From Clostridia bacterium (GTDB lineage Bacteria > Bacillota > Clostridia > Christensenellales > UBA1242): a stretch of 14,650 nt of DNA. This document shows positions 1 through 6,724 of the stretch, piece by piece (positions within the stretch are counted from its first letter, which is position 1; each line of letters opens with the position of its first letter). A model generated the notes under the pieces. It had not been told where the DNA came from and did no database searches. It saw only the letters and a list, made by a program, of their open reading frames with translations. The stretch spans positions 1 through 14,650 of the forward strand of contig JAFQBZ010000052.1 of assembly GCA_017399515.1 (NCBI GenBank), in the 5' to 3' direction. The translations under genes and the position numbers were made by a program.

Positions 1-361
1 GGTTCACTCTTTGGTCATTAGACTTCAAATCTTCAAAACCACTTTCATCAGCAAAGAACACAATGTCATAAGGTGCAATGTTTTCGTTGTTTTTTATTTG
101 AAATCCAAACTTGAATAAATAGCAGAAGTTCTTGTCATAAGTTTCAACTTTAAAGCAGTTTGTATCGTCAGTTTGAGTGTCATATTTTTCTTTTAAATCA
201 CGAGCAAAAGTTTGCAAGCTTTCAGATATCTTCAAAATGAATTTATCAATGCCTGCAATTTTTTTTGTTTGATAAAAAAACCTTTCAGTTTTATAAATTT
301 TTGTTTCACTCGAAAGGATTTGCTTTGACGTATTAACTTCAATGCTATATTCAATATCCAT
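1..361 (-). CDS. Unrecognised protein, N-terminal part (runs off left edge)
   Basis: The reading frame is open from an ATG at 361 to the window edge, about 120 residues, beginning MDIEYSIEVNTSK. I do not recognise a family. The visible part is soluble-looking, mixed charged and aromatic, with no signal peptide or membrane segment. Its ATG directly follows the TAA of the release-factor homologue (GTG TAA ATG, no intervening base), so the two are almost certainly co-transcribed and translationally coupled. No good Shine-Dalgarno site precedes it apart from a weak GAGAG inside the upstream gene. The C-terminus is outside the window. Confidence 0.7.
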   Translation of the reverse strand, partial: MDIEYSIEVNTSKQILSSETKIYKTERFFYQTKKIAGIDKFILKISESLQTFARDLKEKYDTQTDDTNCFKVETYDKNFCYLFKFGFQIKNNENIAPYDIVFFADESGFEDLKSNDQRVN

Positions 362-1357
362 TTACACTCTCAAATCACTTGATATAATATTTAGATTTCC
401 TGACAAAATTTCTTTCAAACCATAGTTCTTTTTTGTTCTGTTATCAACAACTCTGTTTCTATCAAAATCAAAAATTAACACTGGTGTATCTGCAAAAATT
501 GCAGTTTTTAATGAATTTCTTTGATTTTTTATATTTTTTTCTCTGTTTTCTTTAGATTTTTGCAGTATTTTTTCTTTAAGTGCTGCCATTGCTTTTTCTT
601 TATTTTTGCCCTGACTTCTTTCATCTTGACATTCTGCAGTGATTCCCGTTGGAAGATGAATAAGTTTCACAGCACTTTCAGTTTTGTTTATGTGCTGACC
701 ACCAGCACCACTAGACTTTGAAATTTCAATCGCAATATCTTCTTCACGAAGTTCAATTTCTTTTTCACTGTCTAAAAGCACAACCACAAGCGCAGTCACT
801 TCATTTGTGTTCTCTATTTTTCGAATTGTTCCACTAATCGATTTCAAAACTTCAAAAGAATTTTCACCAACCACAAAAAGAGAAATTTGCGAATCGGTTT
901 CACTAATCACTTCGGTTTCAAATTTATTTAAAGAAGCATAATTTAAAACCAAATCTTTTAGTTCAAGAACAAGCCCATTCCCTTGTTTTTGTGAAATTTC
1001 AATTTTTGTTTTTTGAACCTCTTTTGAACCCTCATCAAAATAAATCTCTTTAACCTTTTCAAAAAGTTCATTGGTTTCAATTTCAAGAGTTGCAGATGAA
1101 CTTAAATATGCCTGCTTTTGAGTTTCATCGGTTTCAGTGTCTGCAAGTTCTTTAGAAATCAAAAATTCTTCACTTTTATTTTTATATTCTTTAAAAGCCG
1201 ACACAACTTTTTCAAGTTTTGCCTTCTCTTTTCGATAATATTCAAAAAGTTTGTTATCAGACATAATTTCAACAGAGCATAAAAGTTCAAAATATTCATC
1301 ATATTTTGCCTCTAACTCACAAAATTTATCATAATACTTTTGATTCACATTATCCAT
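362..1357 (-). CDS. Class I peptide chain release factor homologue with degenerate codon-recognition domain
   Basis: A 331-residue protein colinear with bacterial RF1/RF2 (usually about 350-365 residues). The N-terminal helical domain is residues 1-110. The peptidyl-tRNA-hydrolysing domain is intact: SSGAGGQHINKTESAV with GGQ at 219-221, then HLPTGITAECQDERSQ (234-249). The middle domain, roughly 115-200, is eroded. The usual GTGGDE segment reads KQGNGL, and the region that normally carries HRVQR, the stop-reading PxT (RF1) or SPF (RF2), and the following HTS reads SGTIRKIENTNEVTAL, with none of these motifs. GGQ triggers peptide release in this family. Whether this copy still reads stop codons is doubtful, so it may be a specialised or rescue factor. 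The start follows RF1 homology. There is no Shine-Dalgarno site, and the -10 box lies 6 nt from the ATG. Confidence 0.85.
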   Translation of the reverse strand: MDNVNQKYYDKFCELEAKYDEYFELLCSVEIMSDNKLFEYYRKEKAKLEKVVSAFKEYKNKSEEFLISKELADTETDETQKQAYLSSSATLEIETNELFEKVKEIYFDEGSKEVQKTKIEISQKQGNGLVLELKDLVLNYASLNKFETEVISETDSQISLFVVGENSFEVLKSISGTIRKIENTNEVTALVVVLLDSEKEIELREEDIAIEISKSSGAGGQHINKTESAVKLIHLPTGITAECQDERSQGKNKEKAMAALKEKILQKSKENREKNIKNQRNSLKTAIFADTPVLIFDFDRNRVVDNRTKKNYGLKEILSGNLNIISSDLRV

Positions 1358-1363
1358 AGTAAC

Positions 1364-1392
1364 ATAATAACAAATATTTCTTTATTTTTCAA
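1364..1392 (-). promoter_or_regulatory. Promoter of the release-factor homologue, predicted leaderless
   Basis: Read on the minus strand: TTGAAA (1392-1387), a 17-nt spacer, and TATTAT (1369-1364) preceded by TGT (extended -10). The ATG begins at 1357, exactly 6 nt after the -10 hexamer, so a start 7 nt downstream of the -10 would coincide with the A of ATG. No ribosome-binding site fits in the leader. Confidence 0.7.
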
Positions 1393-1446
1393 TTATTAAC
1401 CACCTGAAAATTTTAAAAAACTAGCAAAATCACACAAAATAAGATT

Positions 1447-1474
1447 TTGTAACAACTGTTTTTTGTGTTATTAT
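1447..1474 (+). promoter_or_regulatory. gpsA promoter
   Basis: TTGTAA (1447-1452), a 16-nt spacer and TATTAT (1469-1474) with upstream TGT, diverging from the release-factor promoter. Transcription would start near 1480-1482, leaving a leader of about 22 nt containing AAGGAG (1493-1498), 5 nt before the ATG at 1504. Confidence 0.55.
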
Positions 1475-1478
1475 ATTG

Positions 1479-1494
1479 TTGTAGAAAACTACAA
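1479..1494 (+). promoter_or_regulatory. Perfect 6-bp inverted repeat in the gpsA leader
   Basis: TTGTAG-AAAA-CTACAA, a perfect palindrome with a 4-base loop, lies at the predicted transcription start and runs into the first bases of the Shine-Dalgarno sequence. As RNA it would form a hairpin at the very 5' end of the gpsA message, next to the ribosome-binding site. As DNA it could be a repressor site just downstream of the -10. Which of these applies cannot be told from sequence. Confidence 0.4.
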
Positions 1495-1503
1495 GGAGTA
1501 TTT

Positions 1504-2466
1504 ATGAATTTTACAGTTCTTGGATGTGGGCGTTGGGGCTCATTTATCGCATGGTATTTAAACACTAATAATCACAATGTCACCGTTTGGGGCAGGGCCG
1601 GTCATCAAATCGTTGAAGACCTTATAAAAACCAGAAAAAATGAATATGTTGAATTTCCTGAAAGCATTGAAATCACCAAAGATTTAAACTATGCACTTTC
1701 AAAAAGTGAATATGTTATCATTTCAATCAGTGCGCAAGGTGTTCGTGACCTTATGACTTATGTGAGTCAAAATGAAGACTTCAAAAATAAAAAATACATT
1801 CTTTGTATGAAAGGAATTGAAGATTCAACCGGCTCAAGATTGTCACAAATTTTGATTGAGTTTGGGGTTGACCAAAACAATATTGCTGTTTGGGTTGGAC
1901 CTGGACACATTCAATCTTTCACAGCAAAAATTCCTAGTTGTATGGTGATTGATTCATATAACGAAGAATTGTCACTCTTTTTGGTTAACACTTTAAAAAC
2001 AGACCTCATTCGTTTTTATCAAGGCAAAGACATCATCGGTTCTGAAATTGGCGCTGCTGCAAAAAATGTTATGGGAATTGCTGCCGGTCTTCTTGATGGA
2101 ATGGGCTATTCAACCTTGAAAGGTGGGCTTATGGCTCGTGGCACAAGAGAAATTTCAAGACTCATAAAAGCCTGTGGCGGAAATGAATTTTCAGCATACG
2201 GACTTTGCCACCTTGGTGACTATGAAGCAACACTTTTTTCACAATATTCTCACAACAGAATGTGGGGTGAAAAATTTGCAAAAGGCGAAGTTTTCCCTAA
2301 ACTTGCTGAAGGCGTTATGACATCTTCTGCACTTTTAAAAATGGCTGAAAAGGTTGGTGTTGAACTTCCTATCACAGAAATTGTTTATAATGTTATTAAT
2401 AACAAAATCACAAAAGATGAAGCAATTAAACAACTTTTTGCAAGACAAATCACAACAGAGTTTTAA
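1504..2466 (+). CDS. gpsA: NAD(P)H-dependent glycerol-3-phosphate dehydrogenase
   Basis: This enzyme reduces dihydroxyacetone phosphate to sn-glycerol 3-phosphate in the cytoplasm, the entry point to phospholipid synthesis. From the ATG at 1504 it is 320 residues (family about 330). Visible features are the Rossmann motif GCGRWGSFIAWYL at 7-19, the CMKGIE segment with Lys103, AAAKNVMGIAAGLLDG with Lys187, HLGDY with Asp239, and SHNR with Arg252. The usual SGPSFA segment reads VGPGHI (131-136), so this is a divergent branch. The frame is open upstream to a GTG at 1465, but the ATG at 1504 is preferred because AAGGAG (1493-1498) sits 5 nt before it and the Rossmann strand starts immediately. 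The gene is monocistronic and ends at a bidirectional terminator. Confidence 0.93.
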   Translation: MNFTVLGCGRWGSFIAWYLNTNNHNVTVWGRAGHQIVEDLIKTRKNEYVEFPESIEITKDLNYALSKSEYVIISISAQGVRDLMTYVSQNEDFKNKKYILCMKGIEDSTGSRLSQILIEFGVDQNNIAVWVGPGHIQSFTAKIPSCMVIDSYNEELSLFLVNTLKTDLIRFYQGKDIIGSEIGAAAKNVMGIAAGLLDGMGYSTLKGGLMARGTREISRLIKACGGNEFSAYGLCHLGDYEATLFSQYSHNRMWGEKFAKGEVFPKLAEGVMTSSALLKMAEKVGVELPITEIVYNVINNKITKDEAIKQLFARQITTEF

Positions 2467-2513
2467 AAAACTGCAAAAATTTATAAAAAATAAGTAAAAA
2501 ATGCGTAAAAAAT

Positions 2514-2543
2514 AAAAAGATATGGAAAATTCCATATCTTTTT
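2514..2543. terminator. Bidirectional terminator between gpsA and the AlkD-like gene
   Basis: AAAAAGATATGGAA...TTCCATATCTTTTT forms a perfect stem with an A-tract on one side and a T-tract on the other. It can end gpsA on the plus strand and the convergent operon on the minus strand; it even includes the first base of the minus-strand stop codon complement. It closely resembles the hairpin at 11322-11351. Confidence 0.85.
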
Positions 2544-3283
2544 TATTTTATTCTAAATTTTATAAGATTTTTTTTGTCTTGTTTTTCAACCCTGAAACTA
2601 TCTCTGCACTTACATATCGCTTTGTTTTGAACAAACTTTGAAAGTGTTTTCTTATTTAACAGTTCATAAGTTTTTTCTTTAAATTTCATAAAGGCAAAAC
2701 TCAAGAGCCATGCAAGTGCCATATTAACATAATAAGCATCACTTTTCACTGTTTCGCACATTTCAAGAATTTTGTCAATAAACGCATCTTCTAAAAAGCA
2801 AGTCATCAAAACAATAATTCCAAACCTTGAAACAAATTCTCTTTTGTCAAAGCACAAACCATAATAAAACTCAAAATGTTTGTTTTTCTCTTTAGAGTTT
2901 TTAAGCCCTTTCATTGTTGAAACAACAGTGTCACAAGTTGACCAATTGTCAATTTTGTGAATCCATTTTTTGAAATATTCTTTTTGCTTTTCCAAATCTT
3001 TAATTTCAGCAATAACTAAGCCTTGAATCAATGTTTCTTCATAAAACTCATCGTGAAAATTATTTGGAAGTGAAAGTTCTAAAAACTTTTCATAACCTGC
3101 TTTAAAGATTTGTTTAGCAAATTTTCGAATATTTGACATTGAAATTGCAATCACATTTTGTTTTGTATTTAAGATTTTTATATGCCTTTTATGGTCTTCA
3201 ATAGTTTCGTTTTTTGAAACACCATTTAACACTTCAAGTAAAGTTTTTAAATCTTCTTTTGATTCTATTTTAAAGTCAAACAT
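2543..3283 (-). CDS. AlkD-family DNA alkylation repair glycosylase
   Basis: A 246-residue HEAT-like-repeat DNA glycosylase of the AlkD/AlkC type (Pfam DNA_alkylation), which removes bulky or cationic alkylated bases in the cytoplasm. The AlkD key residues appear with correct spacing: NWSTCD gives Trp114 and Asp118, FVSRFGIIVLM gives Arg153, and NMALAWLLS gives Trp192 (39 residues after the Arg, as in Bacillus AlkD). The C-terminal FVQNKAICKCRDSFRV (217-231) is also typical. Length is normal for the family. Its ATG overlaps the relA stop by one base (TAATG), with GAGG about 7 nt upstream, so it is the last, translationally coupled gene of the operon. Its stop codon runs into the terminator. 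Confidence 0.9.
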   Translation of the reverse strand: MFDFKIESKEDLKTLLEVLNGVSKNETIEDHKRHIKILNTKQNVIAISMSNIRKFAKQIFKAGYEKFLELSLPNNFHDEFYEETLIQGLVIAEIKDLEKQKEYFKKWIHKIDNWSTCDTVVSTMKGLKNSKEKNKHFEFYYGLCFDKREFVSRFGIIVLMTCFLEDAFIDKILEMCETVKSDAYYVNMALAWLLSFAFMKFKEKTYELLNKKTLSKFVQNKAICKCRDSFRVEKQDKKNLIKFRIK

Positions 3284-5382
3284 TACTTAACCTCATAAAC
3301 AGACTTAAGTGATGCAAGTTTATTTTTAACAGTTGAAAGTTGGTTTTTGTCATGAACCAAAACGCCAATTTTAATCAAAAGTTCACCATTTGCGGCTTCG
3401 TTGGTGTTGATTGATTGAACTTTTACACCAACTTCACTTAAAGCATTTGTGAGTTCAACATAAACATTTCCACCACTTTTTGTTAAAATTTCAACAATTG
3501 ATGTGAATGTGTAATTCTCATCACTATCAATATTCCAACCAACTTTTATAAATCTTGAACTTTCAAGTTTTTCAATATTTTCACAAAGTTTGTTGTGAAT
3601 AACAATGCCTCTGCCCCTTGAAACATAACCTATAATCTCATCACCAGGAATTGGGTTGCAACATTTGCAATAGTTTGTAAGCATTCCTTCGGCGCCAAGA
3701 ATTTGGGCTTTATTTTCAATTTTAACAGGATTGTTTGTTGAAACTTGGTCTAAAATTGTTCTGTTTTTCTTTTCTTCTAAAAGTTTTGAACTGATGAGTG
3801 CATTAACAACTTTTTCTGCACCAATAGAGCCACAGCCAACCGCTGCAAAAAGTTCATCAACAGATAAAAGTGCGTGCCTTTTTAAAATTGGAGCAAGCCA
3901 TTCATCTTTCATAAGTGATGAAAGTGCAACTTCGTTAGATTTTGCAACTTGGTCAAGCATAGACTTTCCAAGTTTGATGTTTTCATCTTTCATCTGCTTT
4001 TTGAAGAAACTGTTGATTTTTTGTTTTGTTGAATGAAGTTTTGCGTGTTTAAGCCAATCTCTTGATGGACCTTTTGAGTTTGTCGCAGTCAAAATTTCAA
4101 CCACATCACCATTTGAAAGTGAAGATGTGAGCGGAACCATTAATCCGTTAACTTTTGCACCCACACACTTATTTCCAACATCAGAGTGAATTGCATAAGC
4201 AAAGTCAATTGGTGTTGCACTTTCAACAAGTTTAATAACTTTTCCAAGTGGGGTTTGAACAAAAATTTCACCAAGATAAACATCAGTTTTAAGTTCTTCT
4301 AAAAGTTCATTTGAAGAAACAGTATCTTTATTTTCAAGAAGTTTTCTAATTGACAAAAGTTTTTTATCGACATTTGCAAGTGAACGCTTATGCTCTTTAT
4401 ATAAGAAGTGCGCAGCAACACCATATTCAGCAAAATCGTGCATATCATAAGTTCTAATTTGAACTTCAAAAAATTCATCTTGGAAGTGCACGGTTGTGTG
4501 AAGTGATTGATAACCGTTTGGTTTTGGGCTTGCAATATAGTCTTTAAATCTTCCATCAACCGGAACAAAGTTTGAGTGCACCATTCCAAGCGCCATATAA
4601 CATTCACTGATATTTTCAACCAAAATTCGAACAGCAACGATGTCATAAATGTTTTTCACTGAAACTTTTTTGCTTGTGATTTTGTTATAAATGCTTGAAA
4701 TGTGCTTAATTCTGCCATAGCAGGTGCAATCAATTCCGTTCTTTTGCATTAAACCTTTAATGCTGTTTACAACCTTTGTAAGCATATTTTTATTTACACG
4801 GGTTTCTTTTTTAACTTCATCAACAAGTTTTCTACATTCTTCAGGTTTATGGAATTGGAACGACAAATCTTGAAGTTCAGATTTAATTTCACTTAAGCCC
4901 AAACGAGCCGCAATTGGAGAATATATGTCATCTATAGACTTGAAAATTCTAATCGCACGCTCATTGTTTATGTTTTGCACATTCTTTCTTGCAAAAACAA
5001 GAATTTGTGCTGACTTGATAATGATTACCCTAATATCTTTAGTGATGGCAATAAGCATTTCTTTAAGCCCTTCAGCATCGGTGTAAACCCTTGAATATTT
5101 TTCAACAGAAAGAAGCATTTCCAAAATTTTTGCAATCTCTTTGTTTGGAGCAAATTTTTCAATTGCTTCAGTATGAAGTTTTGCAAATGGGAAAATTATT
5201 GCAGCACAAGCACTGTTTGCATCAAGTTTGAGCCTTACAACCACTTCTGTGATTTCTTCAGCATCAAGTGCCGCATTAACATCTTCAGCGTATGTCTTTT
5301 TCAAATTATCAAAAACTTGAATCAAGACTTTTGCTTCTTCTTTTGAATATTTATCTTTTAAAAAGTTTTCATTTATAATCAT
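3283..5382 (-). CDS. relA: RelA/SpoT-homologue (p)ppGpp synthetase, hydrolase domain inactive
   Basis: A 699-residue long RSH enzyme that should make (p)ppGpp from ATP and GTP/GDP at the ribosome during starvation. The synthetase domain is intact: GRIKH (223-227), YDIVAVRILV (246-255), GRFKDYIASPKPNGYQSLHT (277-296) and EVQIRT plus AEYGVAAH (306-325). TGS is about 373-433, the Cys-rich domain has CKCC (572-575) with H596 and C600, and a C-terminal ACT-like domain is about 625-699. The N-terminal HD hydrolase domain has lost its metal and catalytic residues: HD aligns to F64-P65, ED to K68-L69, and LADRLHN to SAQILVF with Q126. It should therefore synthesise but not degrade the alarmone. AGGAGG lies 7 nt before the ATG. 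It sits 31 nt after the dehydratase-like gene and overlaps the next gene by one base. Confidence 0.93.
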   Translation of the reverse strand: MIINENFLKDKYSKEEAKVLIQVFDNLKKTYAEDVNAALDAEEITEVVVRLKLDANSACAAIIFPFAKLHTEAIEKFAPNKEIAKILEMLLSVEKYSRVYTDAEGLKEMLIAITKDIRVIIIKSAQILVFARKNVQNINNERAIRIFKSIDDIYSPIAARLGLSEIKSELQDLSFQFHKPEECRKLVDEVKKETRVNKNMLTKVVNSIKGLMQKNGIDCTCYGRIKHISSIYNKITSKKVSVKNIYDIVAVRILVENISECYMALGMVHSNFVPVDGRFKDYIASPKPNGYQSLHTTVHFQDEFFEVQIRTYDMHDFAEYGVAAHFLYKEHKRSLANVDKKLLSIRKLLENKDTVSSNELLEELKTDVYLGEIFVQTPLGKVIKLVESATPIDFAYAIHSDVGNKCVGAKVNGLMVPLTSSLSNGDVVEILTATNSKGPSRDWLKHAKLHSTKQKINSFFKKQMKDENIKLGKSMLDQVAKSNEVALSSLMKDEWLAPILKRHALLSVDELFAAVGCGSIGAEKVVNALISSKLLEEKKNRTILDQVSTNNPVKIENKAQILGAEGMLTNYCKCCNPIPGDEIIGYVSRGRGIVIHNKLCENIEKLESSRFIKVGWNIDSDENYTFTSIVEILTKSGGNVYVELTNALSEVGVKVQSINTNEAANGELLIKIGVLVHDKNQLSTVKNKLASLKSVYEVK

Positions 5383-5397
5383 AGGAAATCCTCCTAT
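5381..5397 (-). promoter_or_regulatory. Hairpin covering the relA ribosome-binding site and start codon
   Basis: On the minus strand, ATAGGA (5397-5392), loop GGATT, TCCTAT (5386-5381). The 5' arm contains most of AGGAGG and the 3' arm includes the first two bases of the ATG. The stem is only 6 bp and A/T-rich, so it would be easily melted, for example by ribosomes finishing the gene that stops 31 nt upstream. Regulation is an inference. Confidence 0.35.
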
Positions 5398-5413
5398 TTT
5401 TATGATTTTTTAA

Positions 5414-6724
5414 TTAATCTTCTTTGTTTTCTAACAATTTTTCTTTTGCGTTTGAAAGCATAAGTTTAATGCGATTTTCTTGATTGATTTTTGAAGCCGA
5501 AGCATCATAGTCAATCGCAATAATATTTGCTTCTGGGTTGCGTTCACGAATTTCCTTCATCATACCCTTTCCAACAATGTGGTTTGGAAGGCAACCAAAT
5601 GGTTGTGTGCAAATGATATTGCCGAAACCACGCTCAACAAGTTCAATCATTTCAGCAGTGAGAAGCCAGCCTTCGCCCATTTTCACACCCTTGCTGATAT
5701 AACCTTTTCTTGATTTGATTGTATCATCAAAGAGTGATGGTGGAACAAACTTTCCACTCTTTTTAACTGCATCAATGATGTCTTGTTCTTTTTTAAGCAA
5801 GAATTTATAAATAAGTTTTGAAACAACGGCTTTAATTTTCTTCATGCCATAAAAATCATAGTCAATAACATTGTTATAAATGCAGTAAAGCATAAAGTCA
5901 AGAAGACCAGGAACATAAACTTCTGCCCCTTCGCGATATAAAAAGTCTTCAAGGTCATTGTTTCCAAGTGGTGAATATTTAACGAAAATTTCACCAACAA
6001 TGCCAACCTTTGGTTTTGGCACAACATTGAGTTCAATTTTTGAGAAACTTTCAACAATTGGCTCAAAGTTTGCTTTAACATGCTTATATTTCAAATTCTT
6101 TTTGTCTTTAAATTCGTTTGAGAGTTTTTCAACCCAGAACTGAACAAGCCTGTCTGCTTCGCCTTTATTCACTTCATAAGGCAAACATTGGTTTTTAAGA
6201 AGCATCAAAAGGTCACCATAAAGCAAGCATTTTGCAAGGTTGTAAAACTGTGGAATTGTGAACCTGAAACCAGGTTGTGTGTCAAGCCCACTAAAGTTAA
6301 ACGAAAGCACAGGAATATATGAAAGCCCTGCCTTTTTAAGCGCTTTTTTGAGCAAGAACAAATAGTTTGAAGCACGACAACCACCACCTGTTTGTGAGAT
6401 TACAAGTGCGATTTTGTGTGTGTCATATTTTCCTGAAAGCACAGCGTCCATAAGTTGACCGATAACAAGTGTTGCAGGATAGCAAGTGTCGTTATGAACA
6501 TACTTAAGACCTGTTTGAGCAACTTCCATACCCTTGCTTTCGAGAAGTTCAACACTATAGCCAAATTCTTTAAGCATTTGCTTTAAAAGAGCAAAGTGAA
6601 TAGGAAGCATTGTTGGAACGAGAAGTGTGTAATCTTTTTTATTCTCTTCCAAAAACAATGCATCACCATGCTCATCATAAGCAACGCCATCAATAACTTT
6701 ATAATTCATTTTTCTTTCTTTCAT
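5414..6724 (-). CDS. 2-hydroxyacyl-CoA dehydratase-family (HgdB-like) subunit
   Basis: A 436-residue protein matching the C-terminal third of the very long (about 1400-residue) activase/dehydratase proteins common in anaerobes. Iron-sulfur-type cysteines are seen in HNDTCYPATL (Cys81), SQTGGGCRASNY (Cys116) and CTQPFGCLPNHIVGKG (Cys372, Cys378), followed by IIAIDYDASASKINQ. The family includes 2-hydroxyacyl-CoA dehydratases and double-cubane cluster reductases; the substrate here is unknown. It overlaps the activase gene by 26 nt in the +1 frame. The ATG at 6724 has AAAGGG about 9 nt upstream; an alternative ATG at 6709 (residue 6) is also possible. The partner is surely the upstream gene product, which supplies low-potential electrons. 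Confidence 0.85.
   Translation of the reverse strand: MKERKMNYKVIDGVAYDEHGDALFLEENKKDYTLLVPTMLPIHFALLKQMLKEFGYSVELLESKGMEVAQTGLKYVHNDTCYPATLVIGQLMDAVLSGKYDTHKIALVISQTGGGCRASNYLFLLKKALKKAGLSYIPVLSFNFSGLDTQPGFRFTIPQFYNLAKCLLYGDLLMLLKNQCLPYEVNKGEADRLVQFWVEKLSNEFKDKKNLKYKHVKANFEPIVESFSKIELNVVPKPKVGIVGEIFVKYSPLGNNDLEDFLYREGAEVYVPGLLDFMLYCIYNNVIDYDFYGMKKIKAVVSKLIYKFLLKKEQDIIDAVKKSGKFVPPSLFDDTIKSRKGYISKGVKMGEGWLLTAEMIELVERGFGNIICTQPFGCLPNHIVGKGMMKEIRERNPEANIIAIDYDASASKINQENRIKLMLSNAKEKLLENKED

Noticed and set aside
362..1357. Release-factor gene as a pseudogene
   Set aside because: The frame is intact and the GGQ domain strongly conserved, with a good promoter; decay would not spare one domain so selectively.
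1465..1503. Upstream GTG start for gpsA adding 13 residues
   Set aside because: The extension overlaps the predicted -10 box, the palindrome and the Shine-Dalgarno sequence; homology to GpsA begins at the ATG at 1504.
4299..4646. 115-residue open frame inside relA on the same strand
   Set aside because: It is a shifted-frame shadow of the intact synthetase domain, with low-quality sequence and no family resemblance.
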